A stretch of DNA of 64,000 nt from contig CAKOGP040001668.1 in assembly GCA_933822405.4 (NCBI GenBank), forward strand, positions 1 to 64,000, written 5' to 3'. The position numbers were made by a program, and so were the translations under genes. Numbering within the stretch: the stretch's first letter is position 1; every line of letters starts with the position of its first letter. Below, piece after piece: positions 52,586-60,811 of the stretch. This DNA comes from Cylindrotheca closterium. Its lineage: Eukaryota > Bacillariophyta > Bacillariophyceae > Bacillariales > Bacillariaceae. The notes under the pieces are model-generated. The model did no database searches, had not been told where the DNA came from, and saw nothing but the letters and a program-made list of their open reading frames with translations.

Positions 52586-52964
52586 TTCGCTTCTTGGGCT
52601 CGCTATGTCGCAATGCCAGGCTGAGGCAAAGAAAAATCACAAAGCAAGATTGAGAGCTAAAGCATGACAAGAAATAGAATAATCAGCCAATAAATGGCCG
52701 TTCGTTTTTCAGCTTCAATTGTCTTCTCAAAACAGGACGCTGAAACAAAAAATAAATGTCACAAGGCAATTTTTGTCTATATAATGTGACTTTAGTTTGT
52801 TGATTGTGCCAGAGGAAGCTAGCATATGCAGGCTGCTGTGAGGAGGCCATTTAGTGTAGCGATCGACAACATTTGCGCTCTTCTCGCGGTATGATTAAAA
52901 TGATACTAGTTCTCCACCACCAGATGGTGCTTCAAACCCCAACTAGCTGATGTGAACGATAGCG
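52586..52964. other. Intergenic between convergent genes
   Basis: Holds the 3' regions of the HSF and the minus-strand unknown gene. A short frame continuing after the HSF stop in another phase is not supported. No structure noted. Confidence 0.5.
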
Positions 52965-53435
52965 CTATTGCATGAAGTCTCTGTATATACTTTCCAGGTT
53001 TTGTTGGTTCTGTACTTGTTGCTCCCAGTGCACCGGTCGAATTCCATTCTCTTTGCCATCATTTTGTTGCATGCTGTTCGTCATGTCAATCTTTGTCGAC
53101 CACGAAGATAGGAAACTCGCAACATCAACAACATCAGCATCATCAGTATTCATATCAATGTTGATGCTCTCTTCACTGTCTTGACTCCAAGCAAGGGATC
53201 GTTTAAGGTTTAGCAAAGTGGCAGGGTCTGGTATGATGTTCCCATCTTCTCTTGAATCTGCCGAAGATACAGAGGAATGGTCGCTCTCGTACATTCGTGG
53301 TAACTCGAAAACTTTCGATTGTTGCTGCTTGCATGCATGTATCGTTTGTTGTCTCGGTAGCTCTGACATAGTGGTCGTTTGTGGTTTCAATAGTTCCATT
53401 CTTGTTTTTTCACTGGTATCAAAAAGTGGCGCCAT
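52965..53435 (-). CDS. Unknown small acidic protein
   Basis: 156 residues from the ATG at 53435. The frame stays open upstream to ~53549 but without an ATG, so a missing first exon is possible. It is Gln/Ser/Asp-rich, with P-R-M-Y-E-S-D-H-S-S-V-S-S, N-L-K-R-S-L-A-W and acidic D-M-N-T-D-D-A-D segments. A conserved-looking C-terminal end is N-L-E-S-I-Y-R-D-F. There is no signal peptide, membrane segment or known domain. The S-V-S-S and S-L-A-W spacing could be phosphorylation-rich linear motifs. It ends 380 bp from the convergent HSF gene and diverges from the phosphoglycerate mutase gene. The family is not recognised. Confidence 0.55.
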   Translation of the reverse strand: MAPLFDTSEKTRMELLKPQTTTMSELPRQQTIHACKQQQSKVFELPRMYESDHSSVSSADSREDGNIIPDPATLLNLKRSLAWSQDSEESINIDMNTDDADVVDVASFLSSWSTKIDMTNSMQQNDGKENGIRPVHWEQQVQNQQNLESIYRDFMQ

Positions 53436-53721
53436 GTGTTTCACACAAGCGTTGATCCGGTGCGTTGAAATAATTCTCAGTGCGCGGCGTTCGCAAACTG
53501 ACGTGGATTGACACTTTCTGGTCCTACAAAAGAGACTATCTGAGTACAAAGGTTTCGATTAGTTAGATTTCCCGACGCACGTGAACATGGACCTGAAACG
53601 GTTGGCAGACAGGTGGGCACCAATCAGAAATCTTCTCCAAAAAATCTTCCGACATCAACACAACCTGCTATCGACGTCTTGACACCTGGCATTGTGCATA
53701 TCGTTGTTACATCAAATCATC

Positions 53722-54667
53722 ATGAAGATTATTAGATTCCTTAGCCTCATCTCTGCTGCCTCGGCATTTTCCTCTTTCACCGGAAGTTCGCTTCCTCGGT
53801 AAGTCCACTTTTTCAGATTCCTTCGTCGGATATATTATTGAATTCCTAGCTCATTCGCACCTTTTTAGTGTCCCGAGATCATCATCATGCTTGGATATGA
53901 AGTACACCGTCGTCTTGGTGAGACACGGTGAATCCACTTGGAATGAAGAGAACCGTTTCACTGGATGGTACAACTGCCCACTGAATGACAAGGGAAAAGG
54001 AGAAGCTCTTCAAGGGGCACAGCTTCTGAAAGAGGAAGGCTTCAAATTCGACTTGGCGTACACCTCTACTTTGCAACGCGCCATCAAGACTCTTTGGATC
54101 GTTTTGGAGGAGATGGGTCTCATGTATATTCCGATCGTCAATACTTGGCGATTGAATGAACGTCATTATGGTGCCTTGCAAGGATTGAACAAGCAAGAAA
54201 CTGTAGACAAACATGGAAAGGACCAGGTTCTAGTTTGGCGCCGATCCTACGACATTCCTCCACCACCTTTGGACGAAAGCTCGGAGCACTACCCAGGAAA
54301 TGATCCCACGTACGCCGATGTTCCAAAGGCCGACCTTCCACTCACTGAATCGTTGAAATTGACCGAAGATCGTTTCATGGTTGCATGGGAGAACGAAATT
54401 GGACCTAAGATCAAGGAAGGAAAGAAAGTTATCATTGCTGCACACGGAAACACGCTTCGCGCATTGGTCAAGCATTTGGATGGAATCTCGTCAGACGAAA
54501 TTACTGGATTGAACATCCCCACTGGTGTCCCACTCGTCTATGAGCTTGATGACGATCTCAAGCCCATTCCTCACCCTGATGGTATTGCCCCTTTGACTGG
54601 TCGCTATTTGGGAGACCTAGAGGAGGTGAAGCAGCGTATTGGAGCCGTAGCGTCGCAAACTAAGTGA
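53722..54667 (+). CDS. 2,3-bisphosphoglycerate-dependent phosphoglycerate mutase with plastid-type leader
   Basis: Two exons, 53722-53798 and 53869-54667, with a 70-bp intron (GTAAGT..TAG). The split Arg codon fixes the frame and gives 291 residues. Exon 1 encodes a signal peptide ending S-A-A-S-A-F-S-S, the A-S-A-F motif of diatom plastid precursors, and then a Ser/Arg-rich transit-like stretch. Without this exon the enzyme would look cytosolic. The dPGM core carries the phospho-His in V-R-H-G-E-S-T-W-N (~residues 43-51), [21 protein letters not shown] and the second His in A-A-H-G-N-T-L-R-A (~225-233). It interconverts 3- and 2-phosphoglycerate. Plastid targeting would connect carbon fixation products to plastid PEP synthesis. 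Confidence 0.92.
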
Positions 54668-54941
54668 GCAATAAATGGAATATTGTGTAGCAACTGACGA
54701 AACACTTACGTTAGTTCTTCATACATTAGCGTTTTTGGTTTCTTGCAACAATGGTGGCCAACATGTCCTAGAGAAAATATTCTATCGTTCAATTCTGATG
54801 TTGCCATCAGCTTCGAAACATGACAACAGTTTTCGTATCTTGCGCATTCGGTTTCGAAAGAACCAGCCTGGCGTCTGTATGTCCCCCGCTCCCATATCTC
54901 TTTCTCACAACAAAAGTCACACATCACAATAGCAAAAGACG

Positions 54942-55313
54942 ATGCTAGCTCGGGGCAACCTTAAGAAAATATTCTACGCTTGGATCGTCATTTTCATCAT
55001 GTCATCATCGGATGCTTTTGCGACCGATGGAAAGAAAGAAATACCACAGCTTCCACCTCCAGATCCAGAATCAGAAAAAAACCTCCCAACCATTCGACTG
55101 GGTGAAACTATCTCGTTTGAACAATTTGGACCCATCATCTTGAATAAGGACGGCTCTACTCGAAGGATTAACAATTGGGATATTCTAAGTGATCATGAGA
55201 AGGAGGTCACTTGGCGAAGAATTTCAAAACGAAATGAAGAACGAAGGCAGGCTCTTTTGAAGCAACAAGAAGAGAGCAATAATGATGGAGACCAAGAGAC
55301 TAAGGAATTGTAG
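54942..55313 (+). CDS. Small secreted/plastid-type protein, conserved family of unknown function
   Basis: 123 residues. A hydrophobic leader (residues ~9-22) ends S-S-S-D-A-F-A, again resembling the plastid-precursor cleavage motif with Phe. The mature part (~95 residues) begins with a Pro-rich linker (P-Q-L-P-P-P-D-P-E), then has T-I-R-L-G-E-T-I-S-F-E-Q-F-G-P-I-I, G-S-T-R-R-I-N-N-W and T-W-R-R-I-S-K-R-N-E-E-R-R, and ends in a Gln/Glu-rich tail. I recall similar short proteins in other algae and dinoflagellates with this G-P-I-I..W-R-R-I-S pattern, but no function. It is probably a soluble plastid or secretory-pathway protein. Convergent with the ChaC-RCC1 gene. Confidence 0.7.
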   Translation: MLARGNLKKIFYAWIVIFIMSSSDAFATDGKKEIPQLPPPDPESEKNLPTIRLGETISFEQFGPIILNKDGSTRRINNWDILSDHEKEVTWRRISKRNEERRQALLKQQEESNNDGDQETKEL

Positions 55314-55401
55314 GGGGTTCAAAGCTGAACTACTGGACTAGCATAATGAACTTCAGCAATAGAATACATTGGATGAAAGACTTCGGAGAAGATGAAGATG
55401 C

Positions 55402-57489
55402 TCATCGTGACCGCAATGGTTTCATAGTCGCAATGTGGTGACCGCCTCCAACCGCTAGGATTACTTTTCCATCGTGCAACCCTGGAGGACCATATACTTT
55501 CGATCCTTTAGTTTTGACCAAGCGAGCCTGATCTTCTTGACTGCCAGTGGCAATATTACCATGTTCGTTCCATCCACAGCCAAGAATCGCAGAGGTATCC
55601 TCGTCCAATACCATAGTGGACTCGGAGCCACAAGCTACAAACGATAAACGCTTGTCTTGGAAGAGTTGGATTGGTTTCTTCACTGAATCTTCAAACGATC
55701 CTGTACCGAGCTGCCCTTTGTCGTTTCGTCCCCAACCGTATACTATTATGTCGGAATCTTGCGACGTGACTTGAACAATATTGTGGGACCATCCGCAATC
55801 CAGCCTTACATCACTGCCAAAAGCGATGTCCAAATCGGAGAAATCGATTTCGGTAGGGCGAGGATCCTTCGTTCCTTCGAATGGTCTACCCAGTTGACCA
55901 TACTTGTTCTCTCCAAAAGTCCATATTCGACCCTTTTCATCAACAGCTACTGTATGTCGCCTTCCACAACCAACGTCCACCAAGGGAGATCCGTCTTCTG
56001 GTATCCACTTGCCAACGGATACTTGTCCATCGTTCTGCATATTGGAAAGGGATTGACCAAATCTTCCACAACCAAATGTGATCAACTCTCCTTTGTCAGT
56101 GATGACCGCGGAATGGAATAGTCCTGCAGCTACACTTTTCACCTTTACATTTTTCAAAAAGTCTGGAGTCACTGGCTCCTTTACGGGAGCTGATGGCGAG
56201 CCACTGATTTGACCTCTTTCGTTGCTTCCAAATCCGTAGAGACGGTTAGTATCTTTCTCAATGACAAGAGTGTGCGAGAAGCCAAGTGCAGCATCTTGTA
56301 CAACCAATCCGTGCAATGGTGGGGTACAGGCTAGCGGGGATGCTTCATCCTGATGTTCTTCACTTTCTGTTTTAGGTCCACATTGCTCGTTATCATTCCA
56401 TCCCCACAAATATAATTTTCCGCTTTCCGTCAAGAGGCCAGAGTGCCCACCACCAGCGTAGACATTCTCTGGCAAATCAGGCTTTGTTTGTTTAGCAGTG
56501 CAGAGAACAAATTCTTTGGTCTCGTGCGCATCTTCACCATCGATCAAACATGCGGCGTTGTTTGGACGATCCAGCAAGAGCTGATTATGCTGATTGGATC
56601 CACTGCCATATAGAAAATGAAGTGAGGAATGCTTTTGAAAGTGCCGAACCATGGATGCCAGCGTTGTAGTGTCATCATTGGCTGCTTCAATTGTGTGCGT
56701 ATTGGTCAAAAACTCATCCAAACTATTCAAATAAAAGTCATTCTTCCCACTGGGACCTTCGCTGACTGCCATGATAGCAGCCGCATGTGGTAGGTCTAGG
56801 AGGATTCGATTCCAAAATGCTGGTGAGTCGGGAGTTCCACGGTATAGTAGGGCCTTTTGTGTCTCTCCAGAGTCATCTTCTATTACTGAAATTGTTTCTC
56901 GAGCATAGCCTCCTTTTTCTCGAAAATCGAGCTCGTCAAGGCATTCGGCCACCAACTCGGGAGGGATCCAGTAGATGACCCCTTCTGTCAGGGTTGGAGC
57001 TTCTGGTGGAGTAACGTCCTTCATGGCAGTCTTGCGTATATCAACGACCTCCTGATCTTCCAACAATGTACATACAATGCCTGGAAATTGCGGATTGCCA
57101 CGGTGATCGGTACTCCGTTGGGCCCAACACCGTTTGTATCCCTTGGCCCTCCCAAGCTTTGACACAACTCCAGGATGGGCGAGTGGTCCTGTTCCTGGAT
57201 TCCAACACAATGAGCCATAACCGAACAACCGAAGTGATCCATCTCCAGACTCTAGCAATTCTCTAACTTCATCATTTTCAGGTAGTTTCCCTCCTATGTA
57301 AATCTGTTGAATTGGATCCCAAACAGGTGCATCCGATAATGGTTCCTGACTTTCCAAAGTCATCTTCACCGATTTCGAATTTCGTGGATCTTTGAAATTG
57401 ATGCCGCTACTATCTTGTTTCGAGAGTGTAAGAGGACAAAAGGATAGTGTTGGAGGAAGCACTAAGAGCAGAAGCAGGAAAACTTTCAT
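55402..57489 (-). CDS. ChaC-like gamma-glutamylcyclotransferase fused to RCC1 repeats
   Basis: 695 residues in one exon. A signal peptide (1-17, ending L-S-F-C-P) could target the secretory pathway or plastid. The ChaC domain is ~88-275, with the substrate-loop signature F-G-Y-G-S-L-C-W-N (~90-98), R-C-W-A-Q-R-S-T-D-H-R-G, Y-W-I-P-P-E-L, the catalytic-acid region L-D-F-R-E-K-G-G-Y, and a Y-x-x-S/L-x-E end. RCC1-type propeller repeats fill ~340-690: Y-L-W-G-W-N, L-Y-G-F-G-S-N-E-R-G-Q, I-T-F-G-C-G-R-F-G-Q, W-T-F-G-E-N-K-Y-G-Q-L-G and V-Y-G-W-G-R-N-D-K-G-Q-L-G. ChaC enzymes degrade glutathione to 5-oxoproline and Cys-Gly. The fused propeller probably binds a partner or regulates it. Continuity of one 2-kb frame makes an annotation artefact unlikely. 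Confidence 0.9.
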   Translation of the reverse strand: MKVFLLLLLVLPPTLSFCPLTLSKQDSSGINFKDPRNSKSVKMTLESQEPLSDAPVWDPIQQIYIGGKLPENDEVRELLESGDGSLRLFGYGSLCWNPGTGPLAHPGVVSKLGRAKGYKRCWAQRSTDHRGNPQFPGIVCTLLEDQEVVDIRKTAMKDVTPPEAPTLTEGVIYWIPPELVAECLDELDFREKGGYARETISVIEDDSGETQKALLYRGTPDSPAFWNRILLDLPHAAAIMAVSEGPSGKNDFYLNSLDEFLTNTHTIEAANDDTTTLASMVRHFQKHSSLHFLYGSGSNQHNQLLLDRPNNAACLIDGEDAHETKEFVLCTAKQTKPDLPENVYAGGGHSGLLTESGKLYLWGWNDNEQCGPKTESEEHQDEASPLACTPPLHGLVVQDAALGFSHTLVIEKDTNRLYGFGSNERGQISGSPSAPVKEPVTPDFLKNVKVKSVAAGLFHSAVITDKGELITFGCGRFGQSLSNMQNDGQVSVGKWIPEDGSPLVDVGCGRRHTVAVDEKGRIWTFGENKYGQLGRPFEGTKDPRPTEIDFSDLDIAFGSDVRLDCGWSHNIVQVTSQDSDIIVYGWGRNDKGQLGTGSFEDSVKKPIQLFQDKRLSFVACGSESTMVLDEDTSAILGCGWNEHGNIATGSQEDQARLVKTKGSKVYGPPGLHDGKVILAVGGGHHIATMKPLRSR

Positions 57490-57635
57490 TCAAAACAGAA
57501 AGATGGAAACAATGGTTTTTAAAACCAATTGATGTCTGAAATTTTTGGTTCCACGTGGAACAAATCAGAATCGTCAGTCGTTTTATTGTGCAATGCTCCT
57601 CTTCACTCTGCCAAACAACACCAAACAAGTTTGTC

Positions 57636-59744
57636 ATGAGCAACAACCAAGACGACGCCAAAGCATTTTTTCGACAATATGCAGCCGAGATAGCCGAAGC
57701 CTTGCGGGAGCAGGACGATGGTCCCAGAGTTTCCAGCGTTGAGGAATCGGTTCCAGAATTGTACAGGTCCCTGTGTTTCGACGAGCCAATTATTGACGGC
57801 ACTTCAGCCAACTTTTCAGTGGTGGTTTCAGCTTTGTCGCGGCAGCTCGTTTCATCATCATCACCCTACGCTTTGTCGGATCGGTTGGTGAATGGAGTTT
57901 TGTACTTATCGAAACAGAGTACAAATTCCAAGACACAAAATGAGACCGCGAAGAATCAAGACTCAATAGCGATCGCCAAGTTGGCCTTTTCTGTGTTTGT
58001 GAAAGTTCCTCTCAACATCTGTGAAAACATCAACAATATTGCAGCTGTAAGAAAATATTTGGGGTCATATAAGGGGAATTTATCGAGAATGACGGTAGCG
58101 ATTGACAATGTGGCTAGTGGCGAAAATCCGATAAATGATGCCAAGATTGATCAGGCAGTGAAACAACTCAGCGATGGATTGAGTGGAGCAGCAATATCAC
58201 CGTCTGACAACAAGACAGACGACAATTCGCTAGGTGAAGTCTGGGCTGTGGAATCGGATCCATCCGACTATGATTACGGAGAGGGAGCTCCTGAGTATCC
58301 ACTACAGTCCAGCTTTCAGTTTCAGGAAGATGATTGGTTAGACCCGAAACGACTTTCCAAACCGGATCCAACACTATTACTAGGTCAAGCGCAATTTGCT
58401 GTGGGATCACTGCTGAAACATGCCAGCTACAATGTTCTGGAACCCTTATTTTCACTCTCGGAAAAGGAAGTCAAATCCTTTACAACCGATTTGTCGCATC
58501 TGATATTCAATTTGCTGCAACCAAAGAGTCCTCTTGCAAATGACGAGCCCAATATGGACGCGGCACTGCAAGATGCGATTTTGACGCCGTTGTGGGTTTT
58601 ACGAGATGCCGCAATATATAGTCTGAGCAAGAAACAACAGCAGCAGGGATTAGATTCAACGTACTTGGATGTACTTCACACACTTCTAGCCGTCGATCAA
58701 GCACATTTGGAAGATGTAGGTGGAGCTGTACCATCATCTCAAAAAAGGACAGATCTTTGTACGGCGTCCATTGTGGGTCTCTCCGCCTTGTCATCTTGGT
58801 GCGGAATGGCCGAGATCTCCACCCAGTCCACGATATCGTCAGTGATTGATGCCATGAATGATCTCTCTCACGTCATTGAACGAGCCAGCGATCGATACAA
58901 AAACAATCTGCTGCATTCGGTTATCCCCATGTTGGAGCTACTCAGTGGAATCACGTACGAAAAGGCCAAGAGCATCCCTGCCAATCCCAAAATTGCACAA
59001 GCTCTATTGAATTCTGGATTCTTACGCCAGCTACTTCTAGTGGGCCTGAGTGGAGACTTGAGCACGACGCAGAGTTTCCATCACGCGCTCTGGGGATTGT
59101 CCGTGGCCCATCCCACCACGGTGGGCAAATATGTGGCTCGGTTTCCAGAAACCAAAGACTTGGTCCGACACTACTTGGTGACAAAAGACTCTACCCCGAA
59201 ACAGTGTGTGGCCAGTGTCTTGTGGAATGGATTTGGATGGATTCATATGGATGCCTCGACTGCACAGACTGCTCCAAGAGTCGTGTGGAAGACCAAGGCG
59301 GCCCAACAAAAAGCAGTGTCACCTCCACTTACTAAGGATGAATGCCTTGAAGTATGTCAAAAAGCCTGGACTCAATTGTGCCAGCTGGTGGCGTCCTCGC
59401 TGCAAACAGCAGACAAGGACTTGGAAGCAGCCTCGGAAGCTTTGGACGAATGGGATCGGTTGTTTTCCTTTGTGTCAGTCCATGCCGTGTCGCCAAGTTT
59501 TCATCAATTGTTGGACGAGTCACAAATCCAATCTGTGGCCAAAGTCTTGTCCAGCATTCCACAGCCTGAAAAGCCCGAGCTAGAACCATTAGTAGCAGAA
59601 GAAGCAGAGGGTGGAACGGATCCCGACGACAAGCGAAAAAAACCCAAATCGACTCATCATTTGGTTCTGTCGCGAGCACGAAAGATAATCAAACAGTATA
59701 CACTTTTCTTTCAAGGCAGAGCTGGGTCATCCAAGACGGATTAG
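57636..59744 (+). CDS. Large helical-repeat protein, unrecognised
   Basis: 702 residues from the first real ATG at 57636 (the frame extends upstream without an ATG). It is almost entirely predicted helix, with Leu/Ala-spaced helix pairs and short loops, such as L-R-D-A-A-I-Y-S-L, L-D-V-L-H-T-L-L-A-V and L-R-Q-L-L-L-V-G-L-S-G-D-L, consistent with an ARM/HEAT-like alpha-solenoid. An acidic insert lies near residues 205-245. No signal peptide, membrane segment or catalytic motif is present. The C-terminal tail is basic (K-R-K-K-P-K-S), possibly a nuclear signal. I do not recognise the family. Only 146 bp separate its start from the divergent ChaC-RCC1 gene. Confidence 0.75.
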   Translation: MSNNQDDAKAFFRQYAAEIAEALREQDDGPRVSSVEESVPELYRSLCFDEPIIDGTSANFSVVVSALSRQLVSSSSPYALSDRLVNGVLYLSKQSTNSKTQNETAKNQDSIAIAKLAFSVFVKVPLNICENINNIAAVRKYLGSYKGNLSRMTVAIDNVASGENPINDAKIDQAVKQLSDGLSGAAISPSDNKTDDNSLGEVWAVESDPSDYDYGEGAPEYPLQSSFQFQEDDWLDPKRLSKPDPTLLLGQAQFAVGSLLKHASYNVLEPLFSLSEKEVKSFTTDLSHLIFNLLQPKSPLANDEPNMDAALQDAILTPLWVLRDAAIYSLSKKQQQQGLDSTYLDVLHTLLAVDQAHLEDVGGAVPSSQKRTDLCTASIVGLSALSSWCGMAEISTQSTISSVIDAMNDLSHVIERASDRYKNNLLHSVIPMLELLSGITYEKAKSIPANPKIAQALLNSGFLRQLLLVGLSGDLSTTQSFHHALWGLSVAHPTTVGKYVARFPETKDLVRHYLVTKDSTPKQCVASVLWNGFGWIHMDASTAQTAPRVVWKTKAAQQKAVSPPLTKDECLEVCQKAWTQLCQLVASSLQTADKDLEAASEALDEWDRLFSFVSVHAVSPSFHQLLDESQIQSVAKVLSSIPQPEKPELEPLVAEEAEGGTDPDDKRKKPKSTHHLVLSRARKIIKQYTLFFQGRAGSSKTD

Positions 59745-59829
59745 AGGATGCTTAGATGGGACGTATTGTAAATAGTACTCAACAATCTAAGGCTTCTATT
59801 ATTACACTGCACTTGACCGCGAAATACTG

Positions 59830-60444
59830 TTATGATTTGGTCGAGGTTGATTTCTTGACGACCCAAGTAGCCCCCTTCATCATTCCCTTGGCGGCCTTTC
59901 CACTGAAATTATGCTTCTTGTCCACTTCTTTCGCCTTGTTAAAGCCCTTGGCCAGACCTTTCTTGGCCTTGTTTGTGATTTCATGCTCTCGATTTATTTC
60001 CTTTGCCTTGTCGACAGTTTTGGACATGGATGCTTTGGCCTTGTCAGTGAGGTTGTGCTTTTCGTCCATTTCTTTTGCTTTTTCAACTCCACGTTGTGCT
60101 TGTGCCTTTGCCTTGTCTTGAAGGTGATGTTTCTCGTCTAGTGCCTTGGCTTTGTCACCCAATTTGGCCACGCCTTCTCCACCGGATCTGGCAACCGATC
60201 CCCCCTTTCCTGGTGCCGTTGTGGCTGCTGCTGCAGCCGCGGCTGCAGCAATACCAACAATGGGACCACCAACCATTGTTCCAGCAACGCCTCCAGCCAC
60301 AGCTGCTCCCATAAACTGTCGGCTGGTAGGATCTTTGGTTTGAGCCTTGAAGTTGGGAACTCCGTCCTCTTCGACATAGTTGTGACTGACTGGTTGGTTT
60401 TGTGGCTGGTATGAAGGGTTTACGGGTGGAGGATTCGGCATCAT
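59830..60444 (-). CDS. LEA-like protein with glycine-zipper segment and four 24-residue repeats
   Basis: 204 residues from the ATG at 60444 (60441 is a second Met). A Pro/Asn/Gln-rich N-terminus precedes a Gly/Ala-rich hydrophobic stretch (~residues 45-75: A-G-G-V-A-G-T-M-V-G-G-P-I-V-G then poly-Ala) typical of glycine-zipper membrane or amyloid-type segments. After it, four ~24-residue repeats have the core D/K-K-A-K-E-x-D-x-K-H-x-L/I/F-x-x-K-A-K. This is a Lys/Glu-rich amphipathic helix pattern like group 3 LEA proteins, which protect membranes and proteins during desiccation, freezing or osmotic stress. The C-terminus is basic (K-K-S-T-S-T-K-S). The function is inferred from composition. 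It converges on 57636-59744 (85 bp). Confidence 0.78.
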   Translation of the reverse strand: MMPNPPPVNPSYQPQNQPVSHNYVEEDGVPNFKAQTKDPTSRQFMGAAVAGGVAGTMVGGPIVGIAAAAAAAAATTAPGKGGSVARSGGEGVAKLGDKAKALDEKHHLQDKAKAQAQRGVEKAKEMDEKHNLTDKAKASMSKTVDKAKEINREHEITNKAKKGLAKGFNKAKEVDKKHNFSGKAAKGMMKGATWVVKKSTSTKS

Positions 60445-60811
60445 TTCCTTTGATATATGTGTATTTGTTTGCGTTGGCGTTCGCTTGGCTTTGAATTTGT
60501 GACGGGATCTATCCCAACTTGAGATCAAACGATGTTCGTTTTCCAAGACTTGGTGTCAAGAGGTTTCGATGACCAGCGAAATCACTTTCAGTTTTGGTGG
60601 GACTAGGAATGAGTCCCGTCGGAGTTTTGTGATTTTAGTCACTCGCGGAAAAGTATATAAAAATATATACTGTCTGTATGTCTATACGATTGTAGTGGTC
60701 TATGCTCCAACCGACACATGCGTGAGACGGAGGATATGGCGCGAATGTCACAAAGTTGTTTGTTTTGTGATTTCCCATCAGATTTCATCATCTCACTACA
60801 CTAAACGAAAC
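60445..60811. other. Divergent promoter between the LEA-like and Crypton genes
   Basis: No gene recognised. A TATATAAAAATATATA block at ~60654-60669, ~140 bp before the recombinase ATG, could act as a TATA element. The upstream in-frame extension (60569-60811) has no ATG and is probably not translated. Confidence 0.5.

Noticed and set aside
57555..57635. Upstream extension of the helical-repeat protein
   Set aside because: It starts with GTG and would bring the start to within 66 bp of the divergent ChaC-RCC1 start codon. The ATG at 57636 is preferred.
60569..60811. N-terminal extension of the Crypton protein
   Set aside because: It begins with a non-ATG codon and crosses a TATA-like block. 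The ATG at 60812 starts a typical charged N-terminus.
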